Below, one piece after another: positions 1 through 6,409 of a DNA stretch of 6,409 bases. The notes beneath the pieces were generated by a model. That model was not told the origin of the DNA and searched no databases. It was given only the letters and a program-made list of their open reading frames with translations. Position numbers and translations under genes: made by a program. Positions within the stretch are counted from its first letter, which is position 1, and each line of letters opens with the position of its first letter. Source of the stretch: an uncultured Ignavibacteriota bacterium. Lineage in GTDB: Bacteria > Bacteroidota > Ignavibacteria > Tepidaquicellales > Tepidaquicellaceae. The stretch lies in contig CAIUQV010000363.1 in the NCBI GenBank assembly GCA_903901375.1, forward strand, positions 1-6,409. The letters run 5' to 3'.

Positions 1-3000
1 CCTGACCATACATTCCAGTACTGAAGTGTATAGCTTGAGTATATCGCGATTTCCTTTCCCGACACATCCCTTGAATAGTATTCGTCAAGAATTATACTCC
101 AGCCAGAGGGAAGGTCTTCGATTTCTTCGGGCAAAGGAGAAGGGTCGGAATCATTACTTTTGTATATAGTTTTTCTGACTCTGTTACCTGCTTCGTCGTA
201 CTTATAACGAATTTTTATTGTCGCAGGAGGGTCGGTGGTATTATCACCTCTTGTTATTTCTGTGATAAGGTTTCTATGGTCGTAAGAAATACCAGTGTTT
301 TCTGCAAGGTAATCATTTGTTTGATTTCCGTTGTAGTCATAAGTATATTGGTCGGAACTTCCTGATACTTTTTTTAGTCTGTTAGTGCCCGAATAGTAAT
401 CATAACTAAAGTTATCAAGAAGGTTGTTGTTTGAGCCATACCTTTGCATTGTAAGAATGTTGCCGTCGGGGTCATAAGTATTTGTCAAATCAAACGTATT
501 ATCGGATGTATGAGTGAAGTTAGCATTAAGCAGGCGATTGGATTTGTCGTAGGTAAAACTCGTGCTTAAGTTATCCTGATTAGAAAAACTGTTTTTATAC
601 TGACCTGTGAATGATTGTGTGTATATATTGCTGTTTGCATAATAAGTCAGATTATAAGAGAATAAATCAGGTTTGCCACAGGCATAATTTGTAATCCTGC
701 TTCTGTTATCATAAGAGTATGTATGTGTAAGGTTTATCGGGTCGAACTTTGAAGTATAAATCTGTGAATTCTGATTGTATGTATAGGAATTAAAAGTAAT
801 ATATTCTTCGGGAGAATCAGACGGAATATAATTAAAGCTTGTATTGAGAAGTCTTCCGGCATAATCATAAGCATATTTAAACGACTTAGTGTCAGAATAG
901 CCGCTCTGATAGATTAACTCTGTTATCTGGTTCTGCGAATTATAGTTATAATCGAATGTTTTCATACCCAGCCCTGCGATATAGTTCCACATTTTTATGA
1001 CTCTTCCACGGGCATCGTAGCGGTAGTATTTAAAGCTAAGGCTGTCGGTACCGACTGTGCGGTATGCGGTGGCACAGAGAGAGCCTTTTGTGTTGTTTGT
1101 GCTGAACGGGGCTGCGGAATCATAATCCGAAGGTTTATGAAATCCGAATATGTTTGCGTTTGCGGGATAATTTATGAGTGTATCGTAAACATTGATTACG
1201 AGAAAATTATTTGGTGTGTATGAATAATTTTCAAAGTCATATGTATTATCCGGGTTAAGATTAGACCACGGGACAAGGTACGTTTCGCCGTAAGCATCGC
1301 AGAGATAGAGAAGGCGGTTTAAGCCGTCGTATCCGCGGTAAGAGATAAACTTAGACGGCGGAGTTTCAGTAGGCTTATTTGCCTGATTGTTATCCTGCGA
1401 GAAACGGAGGTTATCATTTCTATCGTATTTATATTTTACTTCGCCTGCATCGGGTGTAGTGCGTGAAGACTGGCGACCAAGCCCGTCGTAGGTGTAGTAT
1501 ATATGTTTATTGTTTGGAGTTTTGACTTCGATGACACGGTAGAGGTCGTCGTATTTATAGTCGGTATAGAGAGGAATAAGTTCACCCACCCCGTCCGCCT
1601 TCGGCGACCACCCCTCCCGAGAGGGGAATCTTTCTTTGTCGGGGGTGTTTGAGAGACCACCACCTTCACCATTATAATCGGGTATTCCTTCGACGTATTT
1701 GATTTCTCTGCGCAGGTTACCGAGGGCGTCGTAGAACTTTTCGAAATTATTTCCGACTTCGTCTGTAATTACTTTTTTAACAACCATTCCGTGAATATCA
1801 CCGAAGGAATAGTTATAGCCGTTGTAATAAGTTTCAGAATCGTGAGTATAGCTGTTGTCAGGGTTTAGAGTTTTAGAAGGATTTAAATACTGATTGTAAG
1901 AGTATTTAGTAAGATTGCTTCTTCCGTCTTTTGAATTCAGTTTAAGAGAAAGATAATTATAATTAACGGCAGTGCTGTCGAAATCATCAGCGGAGGTATA
2001 GAGACGATTTTGTTTAACTCTGTAGAAGCCGTCGAAAACGGATTTTCGTTTACCCGTTGATTGATTGTTATATTTTAATTCTGTCAGCACAGATTTATCG
2101 TTATTATTGTAAGTAAATTTACTACTATAATTCGCATAAGTCAATATAGTATCACGATTAATAGTTCTCTTAACACCTGTAATGTGAAGGACGGGGGATG
2201 CATTAGGGCACCAATTCTGAAAGCTGTTACAGGGATAAAAGAACTGCATGGAATAATCCTGTTCCGGCGGGAACTGGGTATTGTACACGGGAAGAGCATT
2301 AATTTTAAAAGCAAGGACTGAATCGCTATTAGTGAAAATATGAGTATTAAGCATTTGTGTTACATCGAAAATATTCTCAAAATAGTTGGTACAATCATAA
2401 GAAGGAGACATACAAGCATCTGCGGAATAATAATAACCCGTGTTTGATTCGGAAAAGATGATAGAGTCAGAATTAAAGTCTAATTGTTTCAGAGGGTTGA
2501 TAAGCAGTTTTACTTTGCTGAGAGATGTGTCGCCATCGGTATATCGGGTAAAGTTTTTAACATAAATTTTAAACTGTGCACTGCTTATAGACTGAATATT
2601 TTTAATCAGGTCAGAAGCCGGAAATCTTATCATAGGCAGACTGCTTGTAACGGGAACGGAAGATTCAGGAGGCGGACCACCCGGATTCTGAACAGTAAGA
2701 GCAAAATAGTACTGAATATTATCAAAACTTGCAAGAACACTACAGGCACTATTGTAATTTGTATAAAACAGGGTTTTCTGAGCAGTAAAATCATAGACAG
2801 AAACGAGGTCGGCTTTAAGGTCAATCTCAACATCTTCAAATACTGTATCGATATATATGGCAGTATCGGGTTTTCCAAAATCGTAAGGGAAATTGACCTT
2901 TGATATTCTTTCGAGAGCATCGTAAGAAAGTTCGTTGAGGTACTTATTATCGTTGAAGGCGTAGTAAATATTACCCGCAGGGTCGTATTTATTGTAAAGG

Positions 3001-5519
3001 AATAAGCTGTTAGATTCATTGACGGAAGACTGAGTGATAACGGGCATTCTGGTATCTTCCCAGGACTGTCTTTCTTTTACGATGGTATCTTTTGAATAAA
3101 GGACGTAGAAATCAATAAGAGGTCTATTGTTTATATCGTCGGTCTGGTATTCTGTGGAATAGACAGGGTGGTAATAATATTTAACGGGGTTTCCGCGCGG
3201 GTCTGTAACAGATTTAAGTTTACCTTCGTTGCTTGGTTTAGAATTATCTAATGTATAGAGAAATCTTCCGACAGTATCTCTGACGTAATAAGCATAGTTA
3301 ACGTCTTTGAAGTATGAAAGGTCAGAAACATCGAAAACCCTTTGCAGGATAATCTGCCCCATATATCCAGTATCGCTGTTTGTGCGCAGGTACTTTAAAG
3401 AGTCGAAGTAGAGAGGCGAAGAAGGGTTTGAAGTAAAAACGCGTTTACTTGACTGCTGATTTATGAGATAGAAATATGTTGTATCGCCATCCTGAGAGCT
3501 TAGGTTTGAGTTTGCTTTGTAAAATGCATTAAGGTAATGAGCGCTGGAATCGTAGATGAAGGAATTATAGACGAGAGTTTTCAGACCGAAGTTATCAATC
3601 TGAAGAATACTCTGAACGGGATTTTTATAAGTTTCGGTTGAAAACGGAGTATTAAAATGACCGTAAACAAAATCGGTACGTCTTTCGATATTATTAATAA
3701 ATTCAACGACTGCTGTATCGAGGAAAGAGCATTTAAAGACACCTTCGCTGAGATTTTTTTCATATTTATAGAGAGTCCTTTTCACGAGAGAGTTTGTATC
3801 GGTAATATAGTCCATAGTTTCGAAAAGTTTTGTATGCCCCTGCCAGTCGGGGTAATCCTGCCGTGCAGTTGTGGTCAGTTCAATTTTATAATCACGGTAT
3901 TTAAAGAGAGTACCTTTGTTATCGGGGGTACCGTATAAACTATCACCAGCGGGATTGAAAGTATTAATACTTGTGCAATAGAGGTCGACTGTATCGATAG
4001 GCTGAGAGAGGGTATCGTAACGACCGTTGCAATAATAGAAATAGTTGTAAGATGTTTTAGAAGACAATGCGCCAACATCCCGAGAGACTTTAGAGCCGAC
4101 CATATTAACGAAGAAGACATCCCTTCCCTGACCGAAATATTTACTACCAATATTTCCGCTGGAAATTTTATTTGGAGAAGCTGGATTCATATCGACTGAC
4201 CAAGCAGACAAACTGGAGTCAATGTAAGCATATTCTCTGATACCACCAAAATAATTTTCAACTCTTCTTAACCTTTTGACTCCAGCATCATTATTAAGAG
4301 CCATTTTTGAATACTGGTGGTTTTGGAACGGGTTGTACATATTATGTGCAAACCTTGAATAAGCAAGATGAGTAAAATACGTGGATGCATTAACAGGGTT
4401 AACGAGAGAAGTAGGGTAATACCTATGGTTACCGAGGCTGTCGAAATTTGCCGCCTGATCGGCACACAGGATTTTATAAGAATTGCCGGAAGAACTCAGT
4501 GTAACGGCAAAGTTTCCGTTGACGATGTAGTTTAAAGAGACGGAAGAGCCTGGCCAGCTTCCGACTATAGATTTAATAACAGGTCTGCCGTACACAGGCT
4601 GCCAAGTGCCGCCGAAGTATATGGAGTAATCGTAAGAGAGAACAAGCTGGTTTCCAAATCTGTCTTTAACAGCTTTTAGTAGGAAGACCTGCGGCTTGAA
4701 CAAAACGCTTGAAGTAGTGTTATACGTGAAATCGGCATACTGATTTTTGTATTCTTCATAGACGTAAGTGAGACCATCGCCTTTCATAAAAGAGACACGG
4801 CGGTTTCTGTAAGACGGGTAAGAAGCATTTTCGATGAATTCCACTTTTGCGCGGGAGTAATCACCTAAGCCATCAACATAATAATCGCCGACATAACAAC
4901 CTGCAAAGTTATCATCATCAGGACAATAATCAGAGATTCTTTTTAAATAAACAGCAGAGCCGTCGCCACGCATAAGAGTGATAACATCGTGCATACCAGA
5001 TGCAAGCGATTGAAGATTATCTGTAAGGTGGTAGCCCATAGCGAGCAGGCGGACTTTAGAATTTACGATAGAGTCACCGCTGTTTGGAGTGGAGAAAAAA
5101 TTTGTTTCGAAGTTCAGCATCTGAACAGCCATACCGTTAAGGCTGAGAATCCACCCAGGTGCAGAAACATTATGACGCGGGAGAGAATTGCCGGGAAGGT
5201 GATTATTTGCCGCGGGGATTACCTGATAATTAACCGAACCGTTGTAGTTCAGAGAAAGGTCTAAATGAATATCTCCGGGACCTTTGAGGTTGAACATCGG
5301 AAAGGTATAGCAGAGATTTCCGTTGAAATTATTAATCATTTCTCCTTCGTCGGGAGAGACTGAGCCCGATTTGAGGAAGCCGCGTTCATTGAACATACCA
5401 CTGACATCCAGGGGAATGTTTGGCTGAGAGAGCAAAGACGGGGCAAAGAAAACGATAAAACAAAAAACAAAATTCATAAGAGAGAAATATCTCTTTAGTT
5501 CGGTAATTATTGTATCCAT
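1..5519 (-). CDS. Giant secreted Rhs/YD-repeat protein, 3' end cut by the window edge
   Basis: The frame is open from the ATG at 5519 to the left edge, at least 1839 codons, so the C-terminus is missing. Residues 1-32 form a signal peptide: K9 and R10, then a hydrophobic stretch FVFCFIVFFAPSLL, with cleavage likely near S31-Q32. This predicts export to the cell surface or outside. Residues about 50-135 (NNFNGNLCY, LDLSLNYNGS, APGWILSLNG) match the N-terminal style of Rhs/SpvB-type shells. The middle, about 140-760, is poorly recognisable. Rhs motifs begin near 773 (SVTDPRGNPVKYYYHP) and 866 (LSYDALERI). A DNRLRE-like insert occupies about 963-1116, and a dense YD array follows to about 1780. 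The core begins at about 1814 with YYSRDVSGKEIAIY. In known Rhs proteins YD repeats build a hollow beta-cage around a C-terminal cargo; here the cargo is not visible. An in-frame ATG at 5477 is an alternative start, but it would remove the basic n-region of the signal peptide. Neither start has a strong Shine-Dalgarno. The gene follows the yegP-like gene by 42 nt and is probably co-transcribed. Confidence 0.95.
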   Translation of the reverse strand, partial: MDTIITELKRYFSLMNFVFCFIVFFAPSLLSQPNIPLDVSGMFNERGFLKSGSVSPDEGEMINNFNGNLCYTFPMFNLKGPGDIHLDLSLNYNGSVNYQVIPAANNHLPGNSLPRHNVSAPGWILSLNGMAVQMLNFETNFFSTPNSGDSIVNSKVRLLAMGYHLTDNLQSLASGMHDVITLMRGDGSAVYLKRISDYCPDDDNFAGCYVGDYYVDGLGDYSRAKVEFIENASYPSYRNRRVSFMKGDGLTYVYEEYKNQYADFTYNTTSSVLFKPQVFLLKAVKDRFGNQLVLSYDYSIYFGGTWQPVYGRPVIKSIVGSWPGSSVSLNYIVNGNFAVTLSSSGNSYKILCADQAANFDSLGNHRYYPTSLVNPVNASTYFTHLAYSRFAHNMYNPFQNHQYSKMALNNDAGVKRLRRVENYFGGIREYAYIDSSLSAWSVDMNPASPNKISSGNIGSKYFGQGRDVFFVNMVGSKVSRDVGALSSKTSYNYFYYCNGRYDTLSQPIDTVDLYCTSINTFNPAGDSLYGTPDNKGTLFKYRDYKIELTTTARQDYPDWQGHTKLFETMDYITDTNSLVKRTLYKYEKNLSEGVFKCSFLDTAVVEFINNIERRTDFVYGHFNTPFSTETYKNPVQSILQIDNFGLKTLVYNSFIYDSSAHYLNAFYKANSNLSSQDGDTTYFYLINQQSSKRVFTSNPSSPLYFDSLKYLRTNSDTGYMGQIILQRVFDVSDLSYFKDVNYAYYVRDTVGRFLYTLDNSKPSNEGKLKSVTDPRGNPVKYYYHPVYSTEYQTDDINNRPLIDFYVLYSKDTIVKERQSWEDTRMPVITQSSVNESNSLFLYNKYDPAGNIYYAFNDNKYLNELSYDALERISKVNFPYDFGKPDTAIYIDTVFEDVEIDLKADLVSVYDFTAQKTLFYTNYNSACSVLASFDNIQYYFALTVQNPGGPPPESSVPVTSSLPMIRFPASDLIKNIQSISSAQFKIYVKNFTRYTDGDTSLSKVKLLINPLKQLDFNSDSIIFSESNTGYYYSADACMSPSYDCTNYFENIFDVTQMLNTHIFTNSDSVLAFKINALPVYNTQFPPEQDYSMQFFYPCNSFQNWCPNASPVLHITGVKRTINRDTILTYANYSSKFTYNNNDKSVLTELKYNNQSTGKRKSVFDGFYRVKQNRLYTSADDFDSTAVNYNYLSLKLNSKDGRSNLTKYSYNQYLNPSKTLNPDNSYTHDSETYYNGYNYSFGDIHGMVVKKVITDEVGNNFEKFYDALGNLRREIKYVEGIPDYNGEGGGLSNTPDKERFPSREGWSPKADGVGELIPLYTDYKYDDLYRVIEVKTPNNKHIYYTYDGLGRQSSRTTPDAGEVKYKYDRNDNLRFSQDNNQANKPTETPPSKFISYRGYDGLNRLLYLCDAYGETYLVPWSNLNPDNTYDFENYSYTPNNFLVINVYDTLINYPANANIFGFHKPSDYDSAAPFSTNNTKGSLCATAYRTVGTDSLSFKYYRYDARGRVIKMWNYIAGLGMKTFDYNYNSQNQITELIYQSGYSDTKSFKYAYDYAGRLLNTSFNYIPSDSPEEYITFNSYTYNQNSQIYTSKFDPINLTHTYSYDNRSRITNYACGKPDLFSYNLTYYANSNIYTQSFTGQYKNSFSNQDNLSTSFTYDKSNRLLNANFTHTSDNTFDLTNTYDPDGNILTMQRYGSNNNLLDNFSYDYYSGTNRLKKVSGSSDQYTYDYNGNQTNDYLAENTGISYDHRNLITEITRGDNTTDPPATIKIRYKYDEAGNRVRKTIYKSNDSDPSPLPEEIEDLPSGWSIILDEYYSRDVSGKEIAIYSSYTLQYWNVWS
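180..2125 (-). repeat. Main YD-repeat array of the Rhs protein (degenerate coding repeat)
   Basis: About fifteen YD-type units are readable on the minus strand, each with a Tyr-Asp pair followed by a Gly or Asn turn and often Arg. Examples in order are FYDALGN, KYDDLYRV, TYDGLGRQ, KYDRNDN, GYDGLNRL, RYDARGRV, AYDYAGRL, SYDNRSRI, TYDKSNRL, TYDPDGN, TYDYNGNQ, SYDHRNL and KYDEAGNRV. On the plus strand they show as recurring gtcgta, gtcata, atcgta and atcata hexamers. The repeats are divergent at DNA level, so this is an old protein repeat and not a recent tandem duplication. Such units form the strands of the Rhs/Tc beta-cage. Confidence 0.85.
1581..1670. repeat. GC-rich palindromic mobile-type repeat inserted in frame in the Rhs gene
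   Basis: The segment contains an outer arm CACCCCG (1587-1593) that pairs with CGGGGGTG (1640-1647, one extra G). Between them are two perfect hairpins: CGCC-TTC-GGCG (1596-1606) and CCCCTC-CCGA-GAGGGG (1611-1626). It is flanked by a direct repeat TTCACC at 1581-1586 and 1665-1670, a candidate 6-bp target-site duplication. The distance between the repeats is 84 nt, exactly 28 codons. The Rhs frame is kept and has no stop; it reads through as residues about 1286-1313 (including NTPDKERFPSREGW). Removing the insert rejoins DYNGE with LIPLYTDYKYD, a normal linker between YD units. The composition differs sharply from the AT-rich flanks. It resembles REP/MITE-type repeats that occur in many copies per genome, but copy number cannot be seen in this window. 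Confidence 0.75.
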
Positions 5520-5561
5520 ATTAATTATAAGTTTATTTAATAAGAATAATTGATTCAGGGT

Positions 5562-5894
5562 TTAGTTTGTTAAATCTATAATTCCGGCAGTTGGAGCGTT
5601 TGCTTTAACAGAGGCAATACCAACTTCACGTGCTTGCATGGTTTGGTACATCTGACTTGTACCTATTACTTTATTGTTTGGAGCAGTCAGGGTAAAATAA
5701 AACCTGCCGTCAGAAGCAGGCAAGCGGTTGTATCTATTATCGTAGGGTGCATTAACTTTTACAGAAGCAATGCCATCGTAACAAGCTGCTTTTGTGGTAT
5801 AGCTTTCGCTAACGAGGATTACCTGGTTATTAACTGCTTCGAGAACGAACTGAAATTCGTTGTTAGATCTTTTAGAGATTAAGAATCTGCCCAT
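5562..5894 (-). CDS. yegP: YegP-like UPF0339/DUF1508 protein with two tandem repeats
   Basis: This 110-residue protein matches Escherichia coli YegP along its length in size, start (MGxF) and both motifs. Repeat 1 (about residues 11-50) has FQFVLEAVNNQVILVSESY then GIASVKVNAP. Repeat 2 (about 62-101) has FYFTLTAPNNKVIGTSQMY then GIASVKANAP. Each DUF1508 unit is a small beta-beta-beta-alpha module in known structures. The biochemical role of the family is not established, and I assign none. There is no signal peptide or membrane segment, so it should be cytosolic. The start at 5894 is supported by the family N-terminus. It lies 17 nt after the 89-residue gene, with an A-rich leader and no Shine-Dalgarno, and 42 nt before the Rhs gene, which suggests one operon. 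A functional link to the Rhs protein is unproven. Confidence 0.93.
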   Translation of the reverse strand: MGRFLISKRSNNEFQFVLEAVNNQVILVSESYTTKAACYDGIASVKVNAPYDNRYNRLPASDGRFYFTLTAPNNKVIGTSQMYQTMQAREVGIASVKANAPTAGIIDLTN

Positions 5895-5911
5895 AGTTTT
5901 GTGTATTTTAA

Positions 5912-6181
5912 TTAATAAATTGTTGGTTTGTTATTGCCAAAATGAAGAGCTAATTTTGGTGTTGTGTATAGTTTGGAACAATCAATAAAAATTCTTTTGC
6001 TTGTTTCCAAAGCTGATTGCTCTGAAACTTCAGAGCTGAAATAACCAAGCCAAGAAGTTGAAATATCTCGACTAATGTTTGTGAACTTAGTCCAATTCTT
6101 TTTTCCCAAACAATCATAAATTTTATCTCTTTGTGCGGATGTGACATCCGGAAAATCTGCACTTACCATAACGTATCTCAT
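5912..6181 (-). CDS. Small cytosolic protein of unknown function (89 residues)
   Basis: I do not recognise a named family. The protein starts MRYVMVSADFPDVTSAQR, and the order of predicted elements is a strand (residues 3-10), a helix (14-29), a strand around DISTSWLGYF (39-48), a helix (51-66) and a last strand PKLALHFG (75-82). That order could fit a small alpha/beta ferredoxin-like fold, but this is only inference. It has two cysteines (C24, C68), three tryptophan/aromatic-rich spots and no signal peptide. The ATG at 6181 is preceded by a good AAGGA Shine-Dalgarno with an 8-nt spacer. A second overlapping minus-strand frame (5950-6162) has no such site and reads as a shadow. The yegP-like gene begins 17 nt downstream, so co-transcription is likely. 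A natural-looking amino-acid composition and the RBS support a real gene. Confidence 0.78.
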   Translation of the reverse strand: MRYVMVSADFPDVTSAQRDKIYDCLGKKNWTKFTNISRDISTSWLGYFSSEVSEQSALETSKRIFIDCSKLYTTPKLALHFGNNKPTIY

Positions 6182-6189
6182 ATTTTGTT

Positions 6190-6195
6190 TCCTTT
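6190..6195 (-). promoter_or_regulatory. Shine-Dalgarno site of the 89-residue gene
   Basis: On the minus strand the leader reads AGAAAGGAAACAAAAT before the ATG at 6181. AAGGA is 8 nt from the start codon. It is the only clear Shine-Dalgarno in the window, since the yegP-like and Rhs starts have only A/T-rich leaders, and it fixes the start of this gene. Confidence 0.55.
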
Positions 6196-6204
6196 CTTCT
6201 AATT

Positions 6205-6315
6205 TTAAAATATTCTTGGTAAAGGTGTTATGTAACGATTTCTAATGTTAAATAATTTAATTCTTGGTTTTCCTTTGGGTTTGGGCGGATAGAGCAACTG
6301 CATTACTTTTCTCAT
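6205..6315 (-). CDS. Possible short basic ORF (36 residues), or the shifted tail of the upstream gene
   Basis: The frame reads MRKVMQLLYPPKPKGKPR and on to a C-terminus TPLPRIF, then a stop at 6205-6207. It is strongly basic and proline-containing, with no recognised family. The open frame extends upstream of the ATG at 6315 to about 6365 (including QKALKKNYDD) without a start codon, which fits the alternative that this is the true C-terminus of the upstream gene reached by a -1 frame change. There is no Shine-Dalgarno before 6315. The stop lies 23 nt before the start of the 89-residue gene. It is shorter than 40 codons, so chance cannot be excluded. Confidence 0.3.
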   Translation of the reverse strand: MRKVMQLLYPPKPKGKPRIKLFNIRNRYITPLPRIF

Positions 6316-6332
6316 ATCGTCGTAATTTTTCT

Positions 6333-6409
6333 TTAGTGCTTTTTGAGTATGATGTCTCTTATGAGATTATTTTCATCTATAAGGAATTCAAGAACATCGT
6401 CACGAGAAA
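6333..6409 (-). CDS. Possible C-terminal end of a gene entering from the right edge (partial)
   Basis: From the right edge one minus-strand frame reads SRDDVLEFLIDENNLIRDI, then ILKKH and a stop at 6333-6335. Only 24 codons are visible. The acidic, Leu/Ile-spaced composition suggests a helix at a protein's C-terminus, but no family can be named. It has the same orientation as all downstream genes. An open plus-strand frame lies opposite it in the same codon register, so the coding strand is not certain. The frame ends just after a run of five A residues, beyond which the -1 frame continues in a protein-like way. Confidence 0.35.
   Translation of the reverse strand, partial: SRDDVLEFLIDENNLIRDIILKKH

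Noticed and set aside
1436..1672. Minus-strand 78-residue ORF with an Arg/Gly-rich start
   Set aside because: It lies wholly inside the Rhs gene in another frame and owes its odd Arg/Gly sequence to the palindromic repeat. No ribosome site or family match.
2484..2903. Plus-strand 139-residue ORF
   Set aside because: Antisense to the Rhs frame. Its residues mirror Rhs codons and it has no RBS or recognisable domain.
2630..3019. Minus-strand 129-residue ORF
   Set aside because: Shifted frame within the Rhs gene with Leu/Ile/Thr-rich low-complexity composition typical of a shadow.
3581..4465. Several short ORFs on both strands (3581-3763, 3657-3938, 3875-4150, 4268-4465)
   Set aside because: All are inside the uninterrupted Rhs coding frame, with no motif or start signal of their own.
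4989..5264. Plus-strand 91-residue ORF
   Set aside because: Antisense to the conserved N-terminal part of the Rhs protein; shadow frame.
5521..5553. TATAAT-like hexamer and AT-only inverted repeat in the yegP-Rhs gap
   Set aside because: The hexamer is only a few nt from the ATG with no -35 partner, and the inverted repeat is imperfect and made only of A/T except for one mismatch. Expected by chance in AT-rich spacer DNA.
5634..5882. Plus-strand 82-residue ORF
   Set aside because: Antisense to the well-supported YegP-like gene.
5950..6162. Minus-strand 70-residue ORF
   Set aside because: Overlaps the 89-residue gene in another frame and lacks the Shine-Dalgarno that serves the start at 6181.
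5912..6181. Cas2 or CRISPR-associated identity for the 89-residue protein
   Set aside because: Only the first strand looks similar. There is no CRISPR array or other cas gene in the window.
6261..6409. Plus-strand frame open to the right edge
   Set aside because: It has no ATG start and shares codon register with the opposite partial frame, and every other gene here runs leftward. Most likely an antisense shadow, though not excluded.

Overview
The whole window reads as one leftward (minus-strand) transcription unit. It is dominated by a giant secreted Rhs/YD-repeat protein, preceded by a few small genes. The base composition is moderately AT-rich. Most starts lack an obvious Shine-Dalgarno sequence. 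The Rhs core motif reads RDVSGKEIAIY, and the Rhs gene carries a GC-rich palindromic element. Together these suggest an environmental bacterium of the Bacteroidota/Ignavibacteria/Chlorobi neighbourhood. This placement is an inference from style only; no marker gene is present.

Layout in the direction of transcription, right to left. At the right edge (6409-6205) is the tail of a possible upstream gene: a 24-codon open frame ending at 6333, then a separate 36-codon basic ORF (6315-6205) in the -1 frame. Next is an 89-residue conserved-looking orphan (6181-5912) with a good ribosome binding site. After 17 nt comes a full-length two-repeat YegP/DUF1508 protein (5894-5562). After 42 nt comes the Rhs/YD-repeat gene (5519 to beyond position 1), open for at least 1839 codons and cut by the left edge just as its Rhs core begins.

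The Rhs protein has an N-terminal signal peptide, a SpvB/Tc-toxin-like N-terminal region, a long low-identity middle part, the first YD repeats, a probable DNRLRE-type beta-sandwich insert (about residues 960-1116), a dense YD array (about residues 1130-1780) and the start of the Rhs-associated core. Any C-terminal tip (toxin or otherwise) and its partner gene lie outside the window.

The most unusual feature is an 84-nt in-frame insertion inside the YD array (about 1581-1670). It is a GC-rich, multi-hairpin palindromic element flanked by a 6-bp direct repeat (TTCACC). It has no stop in the Rhs frame and adds 28 codons to a linker between YD repeats. It resembles in principle the protein-embedded palindromic elements of Rickettsia, but in an unrelated kind of gene and with an unrelated sequence.

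There is no long gene-free stretch. The only loosely assigned DNA is the right-hand 205 nt. I see no RNA genes, CRISPR array, transposase or convincing terminator.
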